From: JADHUC01 sp964617665
GTDB lineage: Bacteria > Planctomycetota > Planctomycetia > Pirellulales > Pirellulaceae
DNA length: 5,655 nucleotides
Assembly: GCA_964617665.1 (NCBI GenBank)
Contig: CAZUAH010000777.1
Location: 1-5,655 of the forward strand
Direction of reading: 5' to 3'
Shown here: positions 1-5,655 of the stretch, one piece after another
Layout: each line of letters opens with the position of its first letter
How positions within the stretch are numbered: the stretch's first letter is position 1
The notes under the pieces: generated by a model
What the model was told of the DNA's origin: nothing
Databases searched by the model: none
The model's input: the letters and a program-made list of their open reading frames with translations, nothing else
Program-made: the position numbers and the translations under genes

Positions 1-2
1 CC

Positions 3-1184
3 CGAGGGTCCGAGGGCATTCCGCTGTTGGTCGAGCAACTCCGCTCGGAAGACAGAAAGATGTTCCAGATTGGTCTGATGACGGCCCGCGAACTTCCCGG
101 CAAAGCCGTGGCGGAAGCCGTGACGGCGGAGATGGCCAAAGCAACGCCCGAACGCGGTGCAGCACTGCTGTACGTGCTGGCCAGCCGGAGCGACGTGGTG
201 GCTTCGCCCGCTATGGTACGGGCCGCCAAAGACGGTCCGAAGCCGGTACGAATCGCGGCGATCGGTGTCCTTACCCGTTCGGGCGACGCTTCGTGCGCAT
301 CCACGCTGTTGGAGATCGCGACCGACGAGGACTTGGAAGTAGCACAGGCAGCCAAAACGGCATTGGCCGAATTTCCCAACGATCAGATCGATGGCAGCAT
401 CGCTTCCCAACTGCCGAAGGCCAAGGGCAGCATGCTCCTAGCACTGATCGAAATCGTCGGGCAGCGGCGCATCGCGGCCACACAGGAATTGATCGATGCC
501 CTGGAGGATTCCGATGCAACAGTTCGGCACGCAGCGCTGGCGGCCCTCGGGGAAACGGTTGAACTGAAGGACCTCGACGTCCTGATTAAGCGGGTTACTT
601 CTCCGAAGAAGGCCGAAGATACTGCCGCCGCCGTCAAGGCGCTCCGCGCCGCATGCATTCGCATGCCGGACGGCGATGCGTGTGCAGACAAACTCGTCGG
701 CGTGATGTCGCGTGCCCCGACGGAAACGAAATGCATCATTCTGGATATTCTCGGTGCCATGGGCGGCCCCAGGTCGCTTCAGGCGATCGCCGTGGCGGGG
801 AAAGACGCCAGTCCCGAACTCCAGGACACCGCCACCCGATTGCTCGGTGAGTGGATGAACGTCGACGCGGGGCCGGTTTTGTTGGACGTCGCCCAAAACG
901 CGCCCGTCGAAAAGTATCGAATCCGTGCAATTCGGGGCTACATCCGTCTGGTGCGCCAGTTCAACATGCCGGCCGCGCAAAGGGCCCAGATGTGCGCCAA
1001 AGCGCTCAACGCTGCTCAACGTACCACCGAGAAGAAGCTGGTGCTGACGGAAGTGATCGGGCTCGATAAGTACGCGAGCCCGGAGATGCTCCATTTGGCG
1101 TTGCAAGCGAAGAAGGACCCCGCGCTGAAGGAAGACGCCACCCGAATTTCGGCGGCGATCGCCAAGAAACTCGGGCGAAACTAA
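3..1184 (+). CDS. HEAT-repeat protein, C-terminal part (5' end outside window)
   Basis: The frame is open from the first codon at position 3 to the TAA at 1182-1184, about 393 residues. The TTG at 27 is only the first start-like codon in view and has no convincing Shine-Dalgarno site, so I read this as the C-terminal part of a longer gene. The visible protein is almost entirely paired amphipathic helices. Counting from the TTG, about eleven HEAT-like units can be marked, for example residues 72-100, 164-190 (RHAALAALGE), 231-258, 263-290 and 333-360, and it ends with a basic helix (AAIAKKLGRN). No catalytic motif, signal peptide or membrane segment is visible here. Such C-terminal HEAT arrays are common in large planctomycete and Bacteroidetes proteins, sometimes with a DUF1080 (3-keto-disaccharide hydrolase) domain, and normally serve as protein-binding scaffolds. 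Function depends on the missing N-terminal part. The HEAT assignment is firm and the specific role unknown. Confidence 0.85.
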   Translation, partial: RGSEGIPLLVEQLRSEDRKMFQIGLMTARELPGKAVAEAVTAEMAKATPERGAALLYVLASRSDVVASPAMVRAAKDGPKPVRIAAIGVLTRSGDASCASTLLEIATDEDLEVAQAAKTALAEFPNDQIDGSIASQLPKAKGSMLLALIEIVGQRRIAATQELIDALEDSDATVRHAALAALGETVELKDLDVLIKRVTSPKKAEDTAAAVKALRAACIRMPDGDACADKLVGVMSRAPTETKCIILDILGAMGGPRSLQAIAVAGKDASPELQDTATRLLGEWMNVDAGPVLLDVAQNAPVEKYRIRAIRGYIRLVRQFNMPAAQRAQMCAKALNAAQRTTEKKLVLTEVIGLDKYASPEMLHLALQAKKDPALKEDATRISAAIAKKLGRN

Positions 1185-1192
1185 TTGGACAG

Positions 1193-1205
1193 CGCCACTT
1201 TGGCG
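1193..1205. other. Small perfect hairpin after the HEAT gene
   Basis: CGCCA (1193-1197) and TGGCG (1201-1205) form a perfect five-base-pair stem around a three-base CTT loop, starting nine bases after the TAA of the HEAT gene. No T-run follows, so it is not a classical intrinsic terminator. It could stabilise the transcript 3' end, or simply be chance. Confidence 0.3.
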
Positions 1206-1212
1206 ACCGATC

Positions 1213-1270
1213 GTAACCCGACGCGTGAGCGAGGAACGTACGCGGCTTCCCTCGCTTACGCTTCGGTTAC
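1213..1270. repeat. Large imperfect inverted repeat (planctomycete-type intergenic palindrome)
   Basis: The left arm (1213-1236) and right arm (1247-1270) are near reverse complements around a ten-base loop (1237-1246). The outer six pairs GTAACC/GGTTAC are perfect. With C1219 and C1249 bulged, about 22 pairs form, including one G-T wobble (1227/1257) and one mismatch (1222/1262). The left arm beginning GTAACCCGACGCGTGAGCGA resembles a motif I recall as frequent between genes in Rhodopirellula-like planctomycetes, where arms are usually closer to identical; this copy looks partly decayed. It lies between two co-directional genes. It may end transcription or protect the mRNA of the HEAT gene, but no T-run follows on either strand, so Rho-independent termination is not shown. 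The structure is seen directly; the family link is recall. Confidence 0.75.
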
Positions 1271-1307
1271 GGCGCCCAACCGGAATGGATAAGAGCAAAC
1301 ACTGTGA

Positions 1308-1331
1308 GCTTGGCTGATTGCGTGCCAAAGC
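1308..1331 (+). other. Weak hairpin just upstream of the glycosidase ribosome binding site
   Basis: GCTTGGC (1308-1314) can pair with GCCAAAGC (1324-1331) with one bulged A, around a nine-base loop. It ends only a few bases before the AGGA at 1335-1338. It could modestly influence access to the ribosome binding site, but a stem of this size is readily found by chance. Confidence 0.2.
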
Positions 1332-1334
1332 GAT

Positions 1335-1338
1335 AGGA
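1335..1338 (+). promoter_or_regulatory. Ribosome binding site that decides the glycosidase start
   Basis: AGGA sits just before three in-frame ATG codons at 1340, 1343 and 1346. Spacing from the end of AGGA is only one base to the first ATG and four to the second, too close for normal initiation, but seven bases to the third. The third ATG also gives a typical signal peptide start (MKRQ), so 1346 is preferred. Confidence 0.7.
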
Positions 1339-1345
1339 AATGATG

Positions 1346-3817
1346 ATGAAACGACAAGCATATGCCCTGGCTACGATGGTCGTGGCCATAACGTTGGCCC
1401 TGCACGTGACTTTCCTGGCTGCTTCAGAATCCTTGTCGGTTCCGGAACGTGGATTCGTCAGCTCCCAACCGGCGAAGACGTGGGAGGAAGGGCTCATCTG
1501 CGGCAACGGTACGATTGGCGCGAACGCCCTGAGTCGCCCTCTCGACGAACGGGTGATTTTCTCCCATGAGCGTCTGTTCTTGCCGATGGGCGCCCCGGTG
1601 ATGCCTCTCGACCAGTCGGTTCGCTTGTTTGAGATCCGCCGACTCATCGATCGGGGGCTCTACAAGCAGGCCTGCCAGCTCCAGTTCGATCTATCCGGGC
1701 AGGACGGCTTCATGTACCCGGACTATTTCGTGCCGGCCTTCGACCTCACGATCCGCACCGAGGCGGAGGGCGAGGTGCGAGACTACGCTCGCTCAGTGAA
1801 TTTCCAGACCGGCGAGGTGACGGTGCATTGGGCAGATGACCGGGGAGTCTTCGAGCGCCGCATGTTCGTCTCACGCGCGGCGGGCGTGGCCGTGCTGCTG
1901 CTCACCGGACCGAAGTCGGCACTCGACTGCCGGCTTGCGTTAGAACCGCGGGAACCGAGCGACGAGTTCAATGCGGACTCCGATATCAACAAACGCTCGG
2001 ATCAGGTCTTCAAGGAACACGTTTCCGACATCAAACGCACGGCGGGCAAATCTTGGCTGACCTACAGCAACGGTTTCACCAAGGTCTACCCGGGCAGCAT
2101 CCATGCTTTGGAGAGTTACGCACGGGTCGTGGTAACAGGCGGGACGACCGAAGCGCAGGACGATGGTTCGCTGGTCATCACGGACGCGGACCGCATGCTG
2201 GTCTTCGTCGACATCCGTTTGCTCTACGAGCCGACGAAGTCGAAGATGGAGGAAATTCAACGCTCCCTCGAGAAACTTCCCGCCGACTACGGCCGACTCC
2301 TCGATGCCCACGCCAAACTCCACGGCGAGCTGTTCAACCGAATGCGTTTTGACCTGGGCGGCGGCGTTGACCACCAGCGGACCACCGAAGAACTGCTGGA
2401 GCTGTCGAGCTACGAGAATCCCAACCGGGCACTGATCGAAAAGGAGTTCGATGCCGCCCGCTACAACATTATCTCCTGTACGGGCGACCTGCCGCCAACG
2501 CTGCAGGGAGTCTGGGGTGGAACCTATGTTCCCGGTTGGGCCAGCGACTTTACGCACAACGGCAATGTCCCCTCGGCCATCGCTGCCAACCTGATGGGCA
2601 ACATGCCCGAACTGATGTTGGCCTACACGTCCTACATCGAGTCGATCGTCCCGTGGATGGAAATCAACGCAAAGCACCTGTTCGGATCCCGTGGCGTCGT
2701 GTTGCCGTCACGCTCGACGACTCATGGATTCAACAACGCGCTGAACGCAAACTTCGCCGGCGGCATGTGGGTTGGCGGTGCCGGCTGGGCGGCCCATTTC
2801 TTCTACGACTACTACCTCTACACCGGCGACCGTGAATTCCTCGCGAATCACGCCCTACCGTTCATGGAAAAGGCAGTCGTGTTCTTCGAGGACTACCTGT
2901 ACGAGGGGGCAGACGGCAAGTTCGTCTTCTCTCCGACCCAGTCACCGGAAAACACGCCGGGCAACTCGAAATCGCAGGCATCCTTCAACGCCACCATGGA
3001 CGTCGCCGTGGCTAAGGAACTGCTGCGCAATACCATCGCCGCATCTCGTGAACTTGGATGCAACAAAGACAAGATCCCTCAGTGGGAAAAAATGCTTGCC
3101 AAGATGCCCGACTACATGATCGACGACAAGGGCATCATCAAAGAGTGGCTCACGCCGAGACTCGACAACAACGACCGCCATCGCCACTCGTCCCAACTCT
3201 ATCCGCTCTTCGACGGGCTCCCCGACGAAATCGCCAATAGCCCGGAACTCCGCGCCGCCTTCCGCAAATCCATTGAGTACAAGCTGGATGCGCATTGGAA
3301 AAACAACCAGCGCGGTTTCATGTCGTTCGGGCTCGTGCAGTTGGGGCAGGCCGCTACCAGCCTCGGCGAAGGAGAAATCGCTTATCATTGCCTCAAACAT
3401 CTCGTGAACCGATTCTGGCTCAACAACCTCGCCTCGATGCACAACCACCGCTCGCTGTTCAACATGGACATCAGCGGCGGCATGCCGGCCGTGATCATCA
3501 AGATGCTGGTGGCCTCCGACCTCGGCAGAATCCAACTTCTGCCTGCGCTGCCTGCGGCCTGGCCTTCCGGCCGGATCGAAGGAGTGCTGTGCCGGGGCGC
3601 GATCGAGATCAAGAGCCTCGAGTGGGACGGGAAGCAGGTTGAAATCACACTGAGTTCGCCCAAGTCGCAGACTGTCGTACTCGAACTGCCATCCGAGATC
3701 GCTCGACTCTCGATCACGGGCGGTACCGCGAAGGTGAGTCTGACGGACTGCGCCAATCAGCGCACCGTCACACTTCCGAGTGGTCAGGTGGTGACGATGG
3801 CTATTCAGCTCAAATAG
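1346..3817 (+). CDS. Exported GH95-like glycoside hydrolase (alpha-L-fucosidase/alpha-L-galactosidase family)
   Basis: The predicted enzyme removes alpha-L-fucose or alpha-L-galactose from glycans by inversion, outside the cytoplasm. Numbering from the ATG at 1346 (823 residues; two more if 1340 is used), residues 1 to about 26 form a signal peptide with a basic start and a hydrophobic core. About 38-290 is the beta-rich GH95 N-terminal domain, including the GNG turn at 53-55. About 350-700 is the helical barrel and about 720-823 the C-terminal beta domain, opening with LLPALP at 731. Against GH95 enzymes such as Bifidobacterium AfcA, the catalytic pieces can be placed: Asn405 and Asn407 in DFTHNGN, Glu535 in SPTQSPEN, Asp708 in FNMD, and HRHSSQL at 612. 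Length fits the family. The surroundings are divergent: NGNVPSA replaces the usual NINxxMNYW, and DISGG replaces DGNFG. Family confidence is high; sugar specificity is not settled. It lies 99 bases before an exported peptidase. Confidence 0.88.
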   Translation: MKRQAYALATMVVAITLALHVTFLAASESLSVPERGFVSSQPAKTWEEGLICGNGTIGANALSRPLDERVIFSHERLFLPMGAPVMPLDQSVRLFEIRRLIDRGLYKQACQLQFDLSGQDGFMYPDYFVPAFDLTIRTEAEGEVRDYARSVNFQTGEVTVHWADDRGVFERRMFVSRAAGVAVLLLTGPKSALDCRLALEPREPSDEFNADSDINKRSDQVFKEHVSDIKRTAGKSWLTYSNGFTKVYPGSIHALESYARVVVTGGTTEAQDDGSLVITDADRMLVFVDIRLLYEPTKSKMEEIQRSLEKLPADYGRLLDAHAKLHGELFNRMRFDLGGGVDHQRTTEELLELSSYENPNRALIEKEFDAARYNIISCTGDLPPTLQGVWGGTYVPGWASDFTHNGNVPSAIAANLMGNMPELMLAYTSYIESIVPWMEINAKHLFGSRGVVLPSRSTTHGFNNALNANFAGGMWVGGAGWAAHFFYDYYLYTGDREFLANHALPFMEKAVVFFEDYLYEGADGKFVFSPTQSPENTPGNSKSQASFNATMDVAVAKELLRNTIAASRELGCNKDKIPQWEKMLAKMPDYMIDDKGIIKEWLTPRLDNNDRHRHSSQLYPLFDGLPDEIANSPELRAAFRKSIEYKLDAHWKNNQRGFMSFGLVQLGQAATSLGEGEIAYHCLKHLVNRFWLNNLASMHNHRSLFNMDISGGMPAVIIKMLVASDLGRIQLLPALPAAWPSGRIEGVLCRGAIEIKSLEWDGKQVEITLSSPKSQTVVLELPSEIARLSITGGTAKVSLTDCANQRTVTLPSGQVVTMAIQLK

Positions 3818-3903
3818 TGGTTCTCGGCTGATCGTCTTGGCACGAACGGTTCATTCTCACCTGGTACACCCAGAGGCGAATCAGGGATGAAATCATCGCG
3901 AAC

Positions 3904-3908
3904 GGGAG
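3904..3908 (+). promoter_or_regulatory. Shine-Dalgarno site of the S9 peptidase gene
   Basis: GGGAG lies eight bases before the ATG at 3917, ideal spacing. An alternative in-frame ATG at 3887 would add ten mostly polar residues ahead of the signal peptide. It has a weaker AGAGG at 3872-3876, ten bases upstream. The 3917 start is preferred because MKTS leads directly into the hydrophobic core. Confidence 0.8.
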
Positions 3909-3916
3909 ATGCGTCG

Positions 3917-5655
3917 ATGAAAACGAGTATTACTTTTGCTTGCCTTCTACTGGTCGGTAGTCTCGGCACCGTCGCCGTTTCTGTTACTCGTGCTGAGACT
4001 TCTCTGGATCCCATGCTTGAGAAAGCGGAGTTGCGACTGCGCGCCATCTACGATCGGGACGAATTCCGCGCGAAGAGATTTCGGGCAGACTGGCTTGCGG
4101 ATAGCTCGGGCTACACGGTTTCGGAGTCGGTTCCCAATAAGAACGAGCGGGTGCTCGTGCGCTATGACGCCGCCAGCGGCAAACGCACAGTGCTGGACCC
4201 GTCCCAGAAAGAAAAGGCTCGCAGATCCGGCAGCATTTCCCCGGACGGGAAGAGCATCATCTTTTCGGAACATGGGAATCTGTACGTGCGCGATCTGAGC
4301 AGTGGGTGGAAGATCCCTCTCACGAACAGTGTAGCCGACAGCGCGGTTTTCAACGGCCGTGCAGTATGGAGCCCCGACGGACAGCGGATTGCCTTCGTGC
4401 AATCAGACGATTCCAATGTGAAACTCCGGTCGGTCCTTGTTTCGGGTGACCCGACGTATCCGAAAGTAAGGGAGGTCCGATTTGCCAGGGTAGGCGAGGC
4501 CATACCGACGCTGCGTGTCGGTGTCGTCGACGCCCAGGGAAAAGAGACACGCTGGCTCCCAATTGCCATGCCGGCCGAGGGATACTATCTGGGGCAGGTC
4601 AACTGGGCTGGGAATTCGCATGAACTTCTGATCGAAAAGCTGAGCCGATTCCGAGACGAGCGTGAGTTTCTGCTCGCTGATGTCCACACCGGTGCCATCC
4701 GGCGCATCTTCCACGAATCCGATCCGGCATGGGTCATCGCCAGCTACGGCAAGAATACTGGACTGACGTGGATCCGGGACGGTCAGGCATTCATTGTTCT
4801 GAGCGAGAAGGACGGTTGGCGCCACGCGTATGTCTACTCGCGCGATGGCCAGGAACTGCATGTCCTGACGCCCGGCCAGTACGACATTATCGAACGCGCA
4901 TTGGTGGACGAGGTAGGAGGCTGGTTTTACTACTACGCATCACCTGACAATGCGACTCAGAAGTACCTCTACCGTTCGCATCTGGATGGAACGGGAGAAC
5001 CCGAACGAGTTACCCCCGTGGACCAGCCCGGCACGCATGACTACCACTTCTCGCCAAACGCCAAATGGGCGTTCCATACCTACTCGAGTTTTGATACTCC
5101 CCCCATCACCGAACTTGTGCAATTGCCTGATCACCTCGTCGTGCGCGTTTTGGAAAACAATCAAGAACTAGGCGCAAAGATGGAGTCAATGATCTCGCAG
5201 CCAACGGAGTTCCTCCAGCTCGATATCGGCGACGGTGTGGTCATGGATGCGTGGATGATGAAACCGGCCGGTTTCGATCCTTCGACGAAATACCCCGTGC
5301 TTGTTTACGTGTATGGGGAACCGCACGCACAGACCGTGCTGGACGGCTGGGGAAGAGGCCATGCCGACTACCACCGTATGATCGCCGGCCTCGGTTATCT
5401 GGTCGTGTCCATCGACAACCGAGGCACACCGGCACCGAAAGGGGCCGCGTGGCGGCGAGCGATTCTTGGCAGCCTCGGTCCTCTCTCCACCGAGGAGCAG
5501 ACGGCGGGCGTCAAAGAGCTCGCCCGGACCCGTCCATACGTCGACCTCTCCCGGATAGCCGTCTGGGGTTGGAGCGGCGGTGGCTCGAATACGCTTAACG
5601 CGATGTTCCGCAAGCCCGATGTCTACCACGTGGGGATCGCCGTCGCGCCCAAGCC
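3917..5655 (+). CDS. Exported S9 family (DPP-IV-like) serine peptidase, 3' end outside window
   Basis: The frame is open from the ATG at 3917 to the right edge, giving 579 complete residues. Residues 1-26 are a signal peptide (basic Lys2, hydrophobic 5-22, likely cut after VTRA), so it should act in the periplasm or outside. About 50-400 is the DPP-IV-type beta-propeller, with blade motifs such as SISPDGK (106-112), AVWSPDGQ (149-156) and SEKDGWRHAYVY (296-307). About 440 onward is the alpha/beta-hydrolase domain: YVYGEPHAQTV from 464 with the likely oxyanion-hole Tyr466, DNRGTPAP from 500, and the nucleophile elbow GWSGGG with Ser553. The catalytic Asp and His would lie about 75-110 residues further on, beyond the window. 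Family members release dipeptides or cleave short peptides. The double-Glu motif that fixes the substrate N-terminus in true DPP-IV is not visible before AVWSPDG, so dipeptidyl specificity is uncertain. Confidence 0.9.
   Translation, partial: MKTSITFACLLLVGSLGTVAVSVTRAETSLDPMLEKAELRLRAIYDRDEFRAKRFRADWLADSSGYTVSESVPNKNERVLVRYDAASGKRTVLDPSQKEKARRSGSISPDGKSIIFSEHGNLYVRDLSSGWKIPLTNSVADSAVFNGRAVWSPDGQRIAFVQSDDSNVKLRSVLVSGDPTYPKVREVRFARVGEAIPTLRVGVVDAQGKETRWLPIAMPAEGYYLGQVNWAGNSHELLIEKLSRFRDEREFLLADVHTGAIRRIFHESDPAWVIASYGKNTGLTWIRDGQAFIVLSEKDGWRHAYVYSRDGQELHVLTPGQYDIIERALVDEVGGWFYYYASPDNATQKYLYRSHLDGTGEPERVTPVDQPGTHDYHFSPNAKWAFHTYSSFDTPPITELVQLPDHLVVRVLENNQELGAKMESMISQPTEFLQLDIGDGVVMDAWMMKPAGFDPSTKYPVLVYVYGEPHAQTVLDGWGRGHADYHRMIAGLGYLVVSIDNRGTPAPKGAAWRRAILGSLGPLSTEEQTAGVKELARTRPYVDLSRIAVWGWSGGGSNTLNAMFRKPDVYHVGIAVAPK

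Noticed and set aside
438..1361. Long open frame of 307 codons on the - strand
   Set aside because: It lies antisense to the HEAT gene and the intergenic palindrome. Its translation is rich in Arg, Gly and Ser without domain-like patterning, while the + strand frame has clear HEAT repeats. It is a shadow of GC-rich coding DNA.
1940..2677. Open frame of 245 codons on the - strand
   Set aside because: It is fully antisense to the recognisable GH95 coding sequence, including its catalytic region, with no domain of its own.
3539..3556. Tandem repeat of the nine-mer CTGCCTGCG
   Set aside because: It encodes LPALPA within the LLPALP segment that is conserved in GH95 enzymes, so protein conservation explains it.
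3859..3876. Short CCTGG/CCAGAGG pairing in the gap before the peptidase gene
   Set aside because: The stem is only about five or six pairs with a bulge and no T-run, and is not distinguishable from chance.
3887..3916. Alternative upstream start ATG at 3887 for the peptidase
   Set aside because: It is in frame and possible, but it would add ten mostly polar residues before the signal peptide, and the better-spaced GGGAG serves 3917.
3941..3943. Cys9 in the peptidase signal peptide as a possible lipoprotein Cys
   Set aside because: The preceding TFA does not fit a lipobox and only eight residues come before the Cys, too few for an n-region and hydrophobic core. A signal peptidase I site after VTRA fits better.

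Overview
This window looks like a stretch of a planctomycete chromosome, most likely near the Pirellulaceae. The basis is threefold: moderately high GC coding DNA, the style of the three proteins (a long HEAT-repeat C-terminus, an exported GH95-like glycosidase, an exported S9 peptidase of the 'GEP...NRGTPAP...GWSGGG' type), and an intergenic palindrome starting GTAACCCGACGCGTGAGCGA that I recall as a recurrent intergenic element in Rhodopirellula-like genomes. The assignment rests on recall and was not tested by any search.

Layout: three genes, all on the + strand. (1) Positions 3-1184 hold the 3' part of a HEAT-repeat protein whose reading frame is open at the left edge, so the true start lies outside the window. 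(2) Positions 1185-1345 are intergenic and contain a small perfect hairpin, a large imperfect inverted repeat (1213-1270), a weak hairpin and a ribosome binding site. (3) Positions 1346-3817 encode a complete exported glycoside hydrolase of the GH95 type (alpha-L-fucosidase/alpha-L-galactosidase family, clan GH-L fold), about 823 residues, with the expected catalytic Asn-x-Asn, Glu and Asp recognisable. (4) A 99-base gap carries a good Shine-Dalgarno site. (5) Positions 3917-5655 encode an exported S9 (dipeptidyl-peptidase-IV-like) serine peptidase; it runs off the right edge just after its nucleophile motif, so the catalytic Asp and His are not visible.

How the genes work together: the glycosidase and the peptidase both carry signal peptides, so they should act in the periplasm or outside the cell. 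A shared role in breaking down glycan or glycoprotein material is plausible, but only co-orientation supports it. The gaps (about 160 and 99 bases) do not show tight translational coupling, and the palindrome between the first two genes may separate transcripts. I see no mobile element, RNA gene, CRISPR array or phage gene, and no clear undescribed multi-gene system. The points most worth a second look are the divergent GH95 active-site surroundings, the apparent loss of the double-Glu motif in the S9 peptidase, and the palindrome.
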